Shown: piece by piece, positions 43,880 to 55,953 of the stretch
How the letters are laid out: each line of letters opens with the position of its first letter
Numbering within the stretch: the stretch's first letter is position 1
Origin: Eucommia ulmoides
Lineage: Eukaryota > Streptophyta > Magnoliopsida > Garryales > Eucommiaceae
DNA length: 64,000 nt
Assembly (NCBI GenBank): GCA_016647705.1
Contig: CM028326.1
Location: 16,989,901-17,053,900 of the forward strand
Direction of reading: 5' to 3'
Program-made: the position numbers and the translations under genes
The notes under the pieces: model-generated
The model's database searches: none
What the model saw: only the letters and a program-made list of their open reading frames with translations
What the model was told of the DNA's origin: nothing

Positions 43880-45413
43880 TTGAGAAACTATGTTAACAAT
43901 TTTGCTTTCCTATCTCAAATTGAACCTAAAAATGTTTTTGAAGCTATTGATGATGAATCTTGGATTCTTACAATGCAAGATCAGTTAAATCAATTTGAGA
44001 GGAATAACGTTTGGTCTCTAGTACCGAGACTTAATGATCATCCCGTAAGTGGAACAAAATGGATTTTTCGAAATAAAAAGGATGAGTCGGGTGTTGTTAT
44101 TAGAAATAAAGCAAGATTGGTAGCACAAGGTTATAATCAAGAAGAAGAGATAGATTATAATGAAACATATGCACCGGTCGCTAAAACTTTTTCAAATGGA
44201 TGTTAAAAGTGCATTTTTAAATGGTTTCATTTCCGAAGAAGTTTATGTTGAAAACCTCCCAGTTTTGAAGATGAAAAATTTTCAAATCATGTTTTCAAAC
44301 TATCCAAAGCACTTTATGGTCTCAAATAAGCTCCTAGAGCTTGATATGAGAGGTTAAGTGGATTTCTCTTAGAAAAGGGTTTTAAACGTGGTTTAACCGA
44401 TATAACTTTATTTATTAAAGAAGTTGAAAATAATATCTTACTAGTTCAAATCTATGTTGATGATATCATTTTCGGAGCTACTAATGAGATCTTGTGCCAA
44501 AAATTTGCTAAGCTTATGCAGGAAGAATTCGAGATGAGTATGATGGGAGAATTAACATTCTTTCACGGATTACATATTAAGCAATCAATGGATGACATAT
44601 TTATAAATGAAGCAAAGTATACTAAAGACTTAATAAAAAAAATAATGGATGGAAAACTCAAAGGAATATAGTACACCTATGAGTACTTCAATCAAATTGG
44701 ATGCCGATGAAAGTGGTAAGAAGGTAAATCAGAAGGAATACCGAGGTATGATTGGTAGTCTCCTTTATCTTAAGGCAAGTAGACCAGATATCATGTTTAA
44801 TGTGTGTCTATGTGCTCGTTTTCAATCTTGTCCTAAAGAATCATATTTAACTGCCGTTAAACGTATTTTTCGATATTTGCTTGTTACATGTGATTTAGGC
44901 TTATGGTATCCAAAAAATGATTGTTTTGACATGCTTAGCTATTCTGACACTGATTTTTCCAGTTGTAAAGTAGAGCGTAAAAGCACTAGTGGTAGTTATC
45001 ACTTTTTAGGACACGCATTGGTTTCTTGGTCAAGCAAAAAACAAAAATCGGTTGCATTATCCACGGTCGAAACCGAATATGTCGCGGCTGGAAATTGTTG
45101 TACTCAAGTGCTATATATGAAACAAGAATTGGGAGATTTCGGTAATAATGTTGGTTGTGTTCCAATCTTATGTGATAACACTAGCACCATTTGTTTGAGT
45201 AAGAATCCTACTCAACATTCACGAACTAAGCACATTGAAATAAGACACCACTTCATTCATGACCACATTCAAAAAGGCGATATCACATTGGAATTCATTG
45301 ACACTAATAATCAACTAGTCGATATCTATACTAAGCCTCTCGGGAAAAAACAATTTTCAAAAATATTACGTGGCTTAGGCATGATAAGACAAAAAGATAC
45401 TTTGAAAGAATGA
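43880..45413 (+). pseudogene. Sirevirus reverse transcriptase and RNase H, interrupted
   Basis: RT starts with EPKNVFEAIDDESW, followed by GTKWIFRNKKDESG and ARLVAQGYNQ (to about 44,175). Between APVA and FQMDVKSAFLNG (44,173-44,224) a short block of the RT fingers is missing, and the frame shifts. The catalytic YVDDIIFGA is present at about 44,454-44,480. Stops occur near 44,327 and 44,355. RNase H is open from 44,649 to 45,413. It includes YRGMIGSLLYLKASRPDIMF, KSTSGSYHFLG, SWSSKKQKSVALSTVETEY, then a DIYTKPL end and a normal stop. RNase H is the best-preserved domain. Confidence 0.88.
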
Positions 45414-46021
45414 AAACTTTCAAAATTTCTACTTGAGAGTAAATATGCTATAAATTGTCAAAAACTACTTCAATCTTGATTTAAAATGGTTTTTTTACTG
45501 ATATATATTTTTGATGTGTTTAAAATGTTTTTAAAATGATTTCAAAGCCATTTTTTTCAAAAGTGATCAAAAATCTAATTTTGATAGACTTGAATCCCCG
45601 AGGCAAAAACGAAATTTGGTTATGAGTAATATTAATCAATTCTAAATTAATTAGGATTGATATATACTTCAAAAAACCATACAAAGGCTAAATATTGAAT
45701 AAATCAATCCAATTAGAGCATAGAACAGAAATGGATCAAGCCGATTACCTGCTGAAATGTTACAATAGAAGTAGTCGACTACTTTCCAGATAAGTAGTCG
45801 ACTACTTATCCTGACGGGTGAAAAACAGTGCATACGAATTTATTGCAAATCTTAAGAGTTATGGTTTATTTCATCCGAATTCCTTGCCTATATAATCAAA
45901 TATTCTCACATAATTTCATTCCTACCCTTAAAGAAAAGGCAAACCTTGATAAAACTTGAGAGTGATTGAGAAATTGTCCAAACCCTAGGTTGAATTCTTG
46001 TGTTCTTGAGAAATTCAAGCA
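45414..46021. other. Sirevirus pol-to-env intergenic region with two palindromes
   Basis: About 600 bp, non-coding. Two perfect copies of AAGTAGTCGACTACTT lie at 45,769-45,784 and 45,792-45,807, separated by 7 bp. They are the same palindrome that is in both LTRs. Confidence 0.85.
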
Positions 46022-47276
46022 ATGGCACCAAGGAGATCAAGGAGAAATCAGGAACAAGAGGTAGCCTCGGTTATTCTATTCGACAACTATCATTTCTCAC
46101 GCCCCGAACATGAGAAACAATTTCTCTCCGATTTCTCTCACCGTAAGGTAATCCCCGGTCGTCCTGTTGATTTTGAATCTCTTTCAAATCACAATCTTCA
46201 TACACGTACCTATTTGAATCATGCTGGTTGGGATTATTTTGTTGGTATTTCATCACCACTATATTCTGTTCTTGTCCAAATGTTCTATGAATCTTGTTTA
46301 TGAACGTGGTATTTACACTTCCTGTGTGAATGGTGTTGAAATCTCTTTTGGTAATAGCCTTCTTGCTAATATATTTCATTTACCTAGAGGAGAGATTAAA
46401 CCCAAGATCAATAACAATTGGTTGTCAATCCACTTGAATTTCAATCAATGGAATATCTTGGCTACTCTTTGTGGACCACATTTTTGTCCCGGTAATCGTA
46501 ATTCCGTAGCCGATTTACCACTTGAATTTCGTTTAATTCACTCTATAATCGACTACTCTATTGTGCCTAGAGCCGAAAGTATATCTCATATCACTTTCTT
46601 CGATCTTTTCCTTCTAAAGAGCTTTCTTGACAACACTAACATTGATCTTGCATTTGTCATCGGAAAGTATACGTTGGCTCAAAAGAACAAAACCAAAGGC
46701 TCTTTGCCTTATGGAATCGCTATCACCGCCATTTTCAATCATTTCCAAGTCCCGCTCCAAAATGAAATTCCATTTTCTATCATTACTCGTCATGAAATTC
46801 TTGACCATTCAACCGTGTTGAAAATGGGTTATCAATTTGTCAATGGTCGTTTTTGAAAAATGAATAGACAAGTTGATCATGAAGTTGTTGGTTTCGCACT
46901 CACAAATGTTCCGGTGGAACTAAGGCATGCCGATGCTTATCAAGGAGGTGTTGAATTTGTGGAAGAAAAAGAAGAAGAAGAAGAGGGAGACAACAAAATG
47001 GAGGACGTACCACCTCAAACCAGTGGTACTTTGACTTTTGAAGTTGGAGAAGGTTTCAATGCTCCGAACTTCAATTATAATGATTTTGTCACAAGATTTG
47101 AAGGGAGAATGGATGATATGACTAATCGCTTTGAACAGAGAATGGATGATCTTTCAAACCGTTTTGACACCCATGCACATCATGTGGATGAGCGGTTTGA
47201 TACTCTCATAGGATCATTCACACAATTCACAAGTCACTTCTACATACGCTATCCACCTCCACCACCTCAAGACTAG
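46022..47276 (+). pseudogene. Sirevirus envelope-like ORF (plant transposon protein domain), interrupted
   Basis: It starts MAPRRSRRNQEQEVASVILF. A frameshift near 46,285-46,300 moves to the frame with YERGIYTSCVNG. That frame continues through LPRGEIKPKINNNW and IDYSIVPRAESIS to a TGA at 46,854-46,856, then resumes in the same frame to TAG at 47,274. The middle matches the plant retroelement domain of env-like ORFs in Sirevirus and Athila elements. The last third is acidic (EEKEEEEEGD) and then shows a repeated RMDDMTNRFEQ / RMDDLSNRFDT coiled-coil-like pattern and a Pro-rich end. I see no clear signal peptide or membrane anchor. An envelope function for such ORFs has not been shown. Confidence 0.75.
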
Positions 47277-47589
47277 TTTACCATCCCTTTTTGATGTGAC
47301 AAAGGGGGAGAAAACTAGATTTGATGTTAGAGATTAAGTACTAGTTAGTTAGGTTTGATGTTAGAAATTTGGTGTTAGAGATTTAGTACTAGTTATGTTT
47401 GCATTTGTATCTTGTGTTGTTTATGACTATGATTATGTATGGTTATTATGACTATAACTATGATTATGTATGGTTATTATGACTATGACTATGATTATGT
47501 TATTTATGGTCATTATGTTATAAACTACAATAACCTTGAGAGAATGAATAATTAAACTTTATTGATAAAATTATTTCAAAACCAATCTC

Positions 47590-47668
47590 ATTCTCAGGGG
47601 GAGATACAAAAAGTATTTATTGTTATTAAAACATCAAATGAGTTGTTATCATAAAAAAATGGATAGAT
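47590..47668 (+). other. Sirevirus polypurine tracts
   Basis: AGGGGGAGA (47,596-47,604) and, next to the LTR, AAAAAAATGGATAGAT (47,653-47,668). More than one purine tract before the 3' LTR is a known Sirevirus feature. Confidence 0.7.
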
Positions 47669-49912
47669 TATTAGCCTAAGCGGTTTCAATCATAGAATTC
47701 CCGGATTAAAGTGATTTTGACGATAACACACACATTTGACGTTTAAATATACTAACGATAATTTTGAATATAGGATATCCAAATAACATCAAAACAAATC
47801 ATGAAAGCGAAATCAAGTCGAAAAGGTATGAAAATATATGATTTACATTAAAGCAATTTTTCATTTCGACAATACTCGCGGGATATTGAACTCCGAACTC
47901 TATAGGACACACACATACCGTATGTGTTCTTAATTGTGATATATTGATCTTATCATATCCAATATACTTACATATCACAATGTGAAGTATGCGTTTGATC
48001 ATTACAGACTATATCGGAAAAAACACCTATTGATCATAATTACGCGAAATTGGAATTTTATGTTCTTAATATGATCATTGAGTTTTTGAATCATATAAAC
48101 ATTTTGATAATAATTGTTACATACTTTATAAGGTGTTTATAATGAAAAACGATCATAAACTAAGACCAAAAACCTAAAACGGATGAAAACTTCATGCCGC
48201 AGGAACTGCAGCATAAGTAGTCGACTACTTATGCTAAAAGTAGTCGACTACTTTCAAGCAGAATATTTTTTTTCTCCTGCTCTATTTTCGGCTTCACGTT
48301 TTGGCGTCGTATGCTTGTTCTAATTAATGTATGATGATTCATATATCTTATAATGATTATATAATATGTTTTCATCATTCAATTTGATTAATACAATGTT
48401 GAATTAAAAAAAAAAAATTGATCAAAATATTTTGAAACATTTTAGAACTCAAAATGCAGAATTTTGTCCTGGACTCAAATTTGGATTTGCATATCATATT
48501 TTGTTCGGAACGTTCAAATCATGTCACGAGATGTTAGTTTAACATGTGTACATGATACATGCATGATCAATTGATATGTTTATCAATTCATTTATGATTA
48601 ATTGACAAATTGACTCATAAGGTATGAAAATTCTGTTTTCATCATGCTAAATGATTCTAAGTATTCAAATACCTTAAATACTTGTATGTACTTATTGGTT
48701 TATATAATTGTATGATATACATTAACACTACTTATATGAATGATCATATTCATTATCCTATAAAAATACAGGTATATTATTTTGAAATCAAGTGGGAATA
48801 CAAAGATACCATTTTGAATTGATGATAAGGTAGCTCAATAAATGCTAGCCCATACCTTGTCTTCCACTAGTATGAAAGGTATCATATCTTGATTATACTA
48901 GCTGCTTTCTTTAATGAAAGGAGCCTAGTATTAAATAATTTCACACCATCTTTACATAAACTCCATCATGCTTTGTCTACAAACATCATGGTCCCTTACA
49001 CTCTATTATATACATTGTATGTAAGAGATAATGGTTGTATGTTTCCACTACCTCAACAACATGAATAAACTATGGGTCCTATGCATTTAATTACACTATC
49101 TTACATTAATTGAGGTTTGAAAAAGAGGAAAAGATTCTTGACAAATTTGCAGAGATAATGGAAGATGAGTCTATGCAATTTGAATATTGAAATTTGAAGA
49201 AGATTTTCAAACAGACATTTGCTCTCAAGTTGTTCAAATTAGATATCCTCCTACATTCTCTATATCTACAAAAAGGAGAAAAGATTGCTGGAGGAAATAA
49301 CTCAATCAAAGTATCCATCAAGTGAACTTCAAAGATTAAAGTGATACTACCAAAGGCTTCCAAGCTAAAATCTATCCAACAACACTTATATTCTTCTTGA
49401 TTCATATTTCTTGAGTGTTTGTTATATTTGCTTCACACACATAGATTCTTGAGTTTTATATCTTATGAGTGTTGAAACTTCATTTTGTGAGACGGTGAGA
49501 TTTTCATTATAAATCTTGAGTAAAGGTTTTACTCAAGAGAAGAGATTTGTGAGTGAAATATATTCACTGTATATTGTAAAGACTTGAGATACGTACTTCT
49601 CAAGCGGCGACTTAAATGGTTTGTTCTTCACCTGTAAGAAGATTAAAGATAGTGAAATCCTCGAAGGAGCTCGGGGGAGTGGACTAGGCAAAGGGTGTTT
49701 GCCAAACCACTATCAAAATACCAGTATCAATCTCTCTAACTCTACTCTTTACATTTTTGCATATATTTGTGTTTGTGATTATTACTCTTGTTTGAATATT
49801 CATTGTGTACGTAATCATATTAACACTTAATTTATATTGAGCAGTTTTTAAATAACGAATTATTTGTCAAAACCCAATTCACCCTCCTCTTGAGTAATTC
49901 TTGGGCCTTTAA
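47669..49912 (+). mobile_element. Sirevirus 3' LTR
   Basis: It starts TATTAGCCTAAGCGGTTTC (TG changed to TA) and ends GGGCCTTTAA. It aligns along its length with 38,404-40,669. It has two 16-bp palindromes (48,215-48,230 and 48,238-48,253) instead of three. It is followed by TGGGTATCATA, a degraded primer-site-like sequence. Confidence 0.88.
48215..48253. repeat. Two 16-bp palindromes in the 3' LTR
   Basis: AAGTAGTCGACTACTT occurs twice, perfect in both, 7 bp apart. One of the three units seen in the 5' LTR is absent. Confidence 0.92.
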
Positions 49913-50491
49913 TGGGTATCATAATCTATCTCCCTTAAATAAATTTCATCCCCGAAATTTCATGCAAAATAATAATAATTCATAATCGCTCCAAATATTT
50001 TTTTCCAACATGTGTATATATATATATACCCATATGAAGTTCTTCAAGTTTTACTATTTGTTTGTATTTGTAATATATAAATTTAGTTGTTTATTTTAGT
50101 ACTAGAGTTTTTATACATATAGGCATGCTTATTTGAGAATCAAACAAGTGGAAAAAATCAAACAAATAATAAATAAAAAAAGAAAAAGAAAAAAAGTTAC
50201 CTTAAGTCCAAGTTGTTCAATCTTCCAAAAAAGGATAGAGAGAGAGAGAGTTTGAAAAATGGAGAAATGGAAATGGAAATGGAAATGAGCAAATTTCTAT
50301 CAACATAATTTAAGAATCGGTTGTTCATTGCCTTCATTATGAAGACTTCTTTCCTTCTTTTGCCAAGTGTTATCATGTGTCAATTTCTTATCAAGACTTT
50401 GACAACTAATCAAATAGATTTACAAGCCCCCCCCCCCCCCCACACACTTAATCTTTAAATATCAATTGAAGCCCAATTATTACAATTAACA

Positions 50492-50527
<36 letters not shown>

Positions 50528-51361
50528 GAGAGCCGCCTACAACTATTTCATTACAAAATTACAAATTTTATAAATGTGGTGACCATTATTGATTTGACAT
50601 GAAAACTAAATCAATAAGGCAATAAAATTACATTTAATCCCTCTAATACGTGTATTTAATTAATACAACGAATAAAATACATTGGCAAGATTTTCACATA
50701 ATTATTTCATGTGAACTAACCATTATAACTCACCGACAATAATAATGTAAATCACCTAATAGACAAATTAAATACAAATATTAGAAGAGTTAGAAATTCT
50801 ACCTAAAATTCAAAACCAAATTTCGAATCGAAATCCAAATAATTTTCTTGCCAAGCATTTCGTATAAACTGTAACTTTACATAATTATGTATATATACAC
50901 ATATATAACTATGCCTTCATTATTCTTTTCCCGTAAGTACGTATCCATCAACAATCCCCTTAAATAATACCTAAAAAATTTATGTTTTTGAAATATTATT
51001 TTATATAAGTTTAAAATTTTCGGGATTGATTTGTAAATTTATGATATTAATAATATTTGATAATTTTTGGGAATTGAATTTTAATTTTAATTTGATTTCT
51101 AATCGTTTTGGGACTATTGTATTATTTAAAATATATTTTTAAGAGTTTTAAGATATAATTAATATTCCATTATTTTAAGGAGGTATTGCATAAATAATAA
51201 AAATATTGACATGTGGTCCTAAATGAATCCACATGTATGTGTGTGTTGTATTACAAGTAATAACAATAACAATATGATAATAACAATGAATTAGCATTCC
51301 TTAAATGTTAAGAAATTATATGCATACTATATATATGTCAATACCACGTGTGTGTTTTTAA

Positions 51362-51392
<31 letters not shown>

Positions 51393-52130
51393 GTAACCAT
51401 CATCTTTATAAAAACTTAAACAATCAGTGTAGTTGGCTATATATAAGGACTTGGCATTATTATATATGTATAAGTATATATGTTAAACGAAAAACAACAG
51501 TTTATCAATATTGAATGTAATTTTAGTGATAAAAACTATTCTAGTTTAGATTTCGGTTTTGAATTTCAGGTAGAATTTCTAACTCTTTTAATATACGTAT
51601 TTAATTTCTCCCTCCATTGTGTAGTTCATGCTACTATTGTAGTAATTGTTGTTTTTCATGAAACAATTATGAGTACGTATTACGTTAATTATGTGAGATA
51701 TACGTTTATGTGGTTATTTGAGAATTGATTGTTATGTATTTATTTTGGGATTAATTGGATACACGTTTATGTGGGAGCGAAACTGCACCAAAAATTTTAG
51801 TTGATTTCTATTTGTAATAATTGTATCTTTTATTTTTGTAAAAATAGACACGATAAATCGATATTAATTATCGAAATAAATTCCCAAATGAAATATCAAA
51901 TTTTTATTATTTATGAATCCAGTATATAAGTTTGGGATTAATATTTAATAATGTTAAAATATTGATAAAAGGAATCAGTTTCTAGTTGAGCCAAGGAGTT
52001 GGAATTGTAATTGCAACTGTTTCTGTATTTTGAATTTATAAAAATTGGTTTGATAAATCGACAAATTATAATTGTCGCCATCGAATTTTAAAATTTCTCA
52101 GATTTTTATTAATAATGGGAAACCGGGAGT
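49913..52130. mobile_element. Mosaic of TGTAA-type gypsy LTR fragments
   Basis: 49,926-49,962 is an inverted polypurine region (minus strand ATTTCGGGGATGAAATTTAT). 49,985-50,545 is the inverse of about 62,940-63,400 of the terminal LTR, including CTTAAGTCCAAGTTG and a C15 run (50,427-50,441) opposite the G22 run there. An A36 run is at 50,489-50,525. 50,740-50,960 resembles 63,440-63,660 in direct orientation. 51,470-51,900 resembles 37,130-37,500 (GGGAGCGAAACTGCACC). An (AAT)n run is at 51,363-51,391. No coding region is present; ORFs here are chance. Confidence 0.6.
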
Positions 52131-52398
52131 TATGATGTTTATTCTCTCTTTATGTTGATAGAAATTTGTTCATTTCAATTTCTTCACTTTTCAAACACAC
52201 ACTCTCTCTCTCATCTTTTGGAATATTGACTAACTTGGACTTAAGGTAACTTTTTTTTTTTTTTTAATTATTTGCTTAATTCTTTTCACTTGCTTAATTC
52301 TCAAATAAGCATGCATATATGTATAAAAATTCCAGTACTAAAATAAACAACTAAATTTATATATTACAAACATAAACAAACAGTAAAATTTGAAGAAG

Positions 52399-52469
<71 letters not shown>

Positions 52470-54333
52470 GTTGGGAAAAAAATATTGGGTTTAATTTTAT
52501 TTTACAAAGAATTTAGTTTAAAGTAAAATATTATTAATTTGGTTAGAAAGATATTTTTAGTATTTTGACTAGTAGATTTTATTTATAGTTAGTTAATGTT
52601 TCTCTGCAAACTAAACTATTAATTGATAAATTTTATAATTGTAGTAATAATATTTTCATTTGTAAAGTTAATATTGGCTTAGAAAATTGGGAATGGGAAA
52701 ATTGCATTTTAGTTTCACGTATTTCCCGTATTTTATATCATATTAGATTTATTTAGTTAAACTCTTAGTTTAGGCCTTGTCGTTGTTAGGTTCGCAGGCG
52801 AGACCTATATGCTATAGCGTGATCCTGATAGGAGAACATATCCTGCAGGATGCTGTATTGTGACCAAAAAGGAGGACAAGTCCTGCAGGTGGTTGTTATA
52901 GTAGTTGTGGATGATGATGGTTATTATCTTGATATAGTGATTTATATCATATGTTGGCTCCTATCATTGGAGATATTAAATGACTCTGATACTGTTGGCA
53001 ACCTTAAATTACACAGTTGTACAAGTTACGGTACCATTGTTACCCCCGATTGTGAGGTAAAATGATTCTATCGCTAGTTGGAAAGTATATTTATGATATT
53101 TTATTATATATAAGTGATTTGATAGGTTGATTTATATTCAATTATTATTCGTTAATGATATTTGAGAACTTTGATACTGTTATGTAGTTATATTCTGATT
53201 TGAAAAATATCTCTATGAGTATATTTTGTTAAAAAGTAAATTATGCCAAATGCACTTGCGTCATAAATTATTTTTATATTATGAAAACAGTACACCAATA
53301 AAACAGTTTATCTCAGGTACCTTTACTAGAGACGAGTCTACTACTTGTGCTAGGTAGAGTTAGAGGATGTAGTGGGATTTATTTTGGGAGTGAGCAATTA
53401 AATTCTTTTTGTAATTTTATAATGAAATAGTTGTTTTAGTATAACTGCCGAGTACTTTAGGGTGGTAAAATATCTGTATCTTTTTCTCTGAAAATTCATA
53501 TCAGCAAATAGTTTATAAATACATGTGGTTGGTCAGGTGACATCAAGTTGATGTATATTCTAGAGTTGAAAGTGGTGTTTGATAAATATACTTGATCTAT
53601 AAATTCTTTTTATATTATGAAGACAGCGTGTGTATTGTCTTATATATAAATTGTCAAATTATATTTTCGTACTAAAATGTGAAAAAAAAAAAGTTTATTA
53701 AAATGGGTTATTTTATAATATTACGCGGATCAAGTAAATTTTTAAATGTAGAAAGTGATTTTTATTATCCGACTATAACACAGTTGTCTTCTCGTCACAA
53801 GGGTATTTCCTACGAGATGTGGATATATGTTGTTATTTGTCAGACAAGTCCTGCAGGGTGGTTGCTCCTACCATTGGAAATATTAAATGGCATTGACACT
53901 GATAGTCACCTTAGATGGCACAGTTGGACAGATTACAGTACCATTATAACTCCTGATCGTGAGCTAACCAATACTATGACTGGAAAGAAATTCGGTTATC
54001 TATTGGATAAGATGTTGGCTTGAAATGTCGGATGGAATTGGTAAACGCTGGTTATGGAATATGGCAATAGACTTGAAAAGTCATGCCAAGAAGAAACATT
54101 ATTGAGGTCGTAGATCTTGCGAAATTGAGATAGATCCAATTACGTAAGACTGTCATGATATTCTAAAAATATAGTGTTATTTATTGTTATTTTTATCAGA
54201 ATAGCAGTACGAGAGGGTGGTGGTGACTTTTGGTTATTATTGGTTAACCAAGAGTGACTAGTACGGTGCGATTTTGAATTATTACTGTTTCGCACGAAAT
54301 TTCGAGGGCGAAATTTATTTAAGAGGGCTGTTG
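52131..54333 (+). mobile_element. Gypsy LTR fragment plus non-coding internal region and polypurine tract
   Basis: 52,140-52,500 is a direct copy of 63,105-63,430 with a much expanded (TA)n (52,402-52,464). From 52,770 on (GTCGTTGTTAGGTTCGCAGG) it follows the pattern of 34.4-36.7 kb. GTCCTGCAGG-type motifs recur at 52,838-52,890 and 53,847, and GGTACCATTGTTACCCCCGA-like phrases at 53,030 and 53,938. It ends with GAAATTTCGAGGGCGAAATT and AAGAGGGCTGTTG (54,296-54,333), the purine tract, then TGTGTAAATAA. Confidence 0.6.
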
Positions 54334-54702
54334 TGTAAATAAATAAATAAAAGAAATATGGATGAAATTGTTTCCTTCCAAATGAAGGAAACAAAGTCAT
54401 CTACCGATATGTATATATATACCTAAGGCCGACACGTGTATGGATGATGGAATGAAAAGTTATGAAATATACATATTAACTAGATTTCAAGAAATGATAA
54501 GGAGCACATAACCTGACAGTTCTCTAGACGTGTTAGATTGTCTCCTTAGTAGTGGACCTTAAGATAGGGTGTTGAGTTAAGGGATTGGTTCAAAACGTGA
54601 GTGATAGTTGTTTCCACTTTAAAAGTAGTACCTTTGCATCATGTGTTATTTGTCGCATTATCGACTTTTTTATTTATTAAATTAAGGTTTCCAGAGCTTG
54701 AC
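54334..54702. other. Sequence between the purine tract and the gypsy gag
   Basis: No primer-binding site or LTR boundary is visible. A 91-codon frame starts at 54,601, but similarity to gag begins later. It probably holds a truncated LTR and leader. Confidence 0.3.
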
Positions 54703-55510
54703 ATGGAGTTCGAAAATGAACATAGTGAAAGTTCTGTACCACAAAGAAAAAGGGATAGGCTGCGGGAAAGTTTAGATGTTGTCATGCAAATATTACAAGT
54801 AGCTGTGCAACTGACTGAGCAGCAAGCAAAGATGATGAAGGGCCAGAGGGCCCAATCCGAAACAACCAATTATTAGGGTGTGCTGGTAAAAAGATTCATA
54901 GAGTTTAACCCTCCAACTTTTACGGGAACTACGGGGCCTACTGATGCTGAAAATTGGTTGCTAAGTATGTGGCACGTATTCGAGGGTAGGCCATGCTAAA
55001 AATTGGTTGCCAAGTATAGGGCACGTATTCAAGGTAATGGGTATTGCTGATGACAGCCGAGTTTCTCTCACTTCCTTTCAGCTGAAAGAGGAAGTCGAAC
55101 ATTAGTGGGAGGAAATGAAGAGGCTAATCTCGATTTTAGGCCAAAAGATCACTTGGGATCAATTTGTTGCTGTATTTATTGAAAAGTATTTCCCTGAATC
55201 TTATCGGTTCGAGATGGACGAGGAATTCATATTATTGAAACAGGGAAAGATGTTCGTTCTGCAGTATGAAATCAAATTTGATGCCTTATCTTGATTCACT
55301 CTTGATTTGGTAAACATTGAGGAAATGAGATGCAGATGCTTCTAAAAAGGGCTAGATCTACAAATACGCTAAAGTCGAACTACCCGACAAATCAAAAGTT
55401 TCATTGAACTGGTGAATATGGCGAAATTAATAGAGAAAGATATACAAGAAGCAGTACAGAACCATGAACAATACAAAAAAAGTAGATCCGAGGCATCAGC
55501 AGATATCTAG
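54703..55510 (+). pseudogene. Ty3-gypsy gag remnant
   Basis: It starts MEFENEHSESSVPQRKRDRL. After a stop (TAG 54,874) comes FIEFNPPTFTGTTGPTDAEN, then WEEMKRLISILGQKITWDQF and FIEKYFPESYRFEMDEEFIL. These are the retrotransposon gag core of chromovirus-like gypsy elements. A 50 bp tandem duplication (54,942-55,035) interrupts it, and many stops follow. A poor zinc-knuckle region (HFVKDCPTTGPICFCYPKSG) lies at about 55,720-55,780. Confidence 0.8.
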
Positions 55511-55953
55511 GTGGCACCTCTTGGGGATCTAGTCCTCGACCGCACCTTCCTCGGGCCCTGATATTTGATCAGTCAGCTAGGGGCCCTAGGCCCATAGAAA
55601 TCATATTTTGGGCGACGACAAATCTTACCTGGACAAAATTCGGGCCAGTTAGGGTAGGGTAGGGGCCAGATGTTTAGCTGAGCTGGGAAATCCATATGAT
55701 ATTAATGCGGTTCACCGGACCATTTTGTTAAAGATTGTCCCACAACAGGCCCAATATGTTTTTGTTATCCCAAGTCGGGCCATTTATCTTCGTTTTATTC
55801 GAAAATTGCTACTATTCCTACACCTTCTATGAGTGTGTAGGTAGTGTTGGCCCTAACGGTGTTCAGAGGCCAGGTAGAGGATCGACCGGTAGACCTCCAA
55901 CTCGGGGTCGTATTTTTACGACTACCAAGCAGGATACCTAGACTACTCTAGAC

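Larger units (their letters stand above)
38404..49912 (+). mobile_element. Sirevirus-type Ty1-copia retrotransposon, about 11.5 kb, inactive
   Basis: Order: LTR (38,404-40,669), primer-binding site, gag, protease, integrase, RT, RNase H, palindrome-bearing intergenic region, env-like ORF, polypurine tracts, LTR (47,669-49,912). A copia order with an extra 3' ORF, a gag with two zinc knuckles and several polypurine tracts is characteristic of the Sirevirus lineage. The two LTRs look roughly 93-95% identical by eye, so the insertion is not recent. Stops and frameshifts occur in most domains. About 85 bp of internal sequence also precedes the 5' LTR and a primer-site remnant follows the 3' LTR, pointing to a former tandem array. 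Confidence 0.88.
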
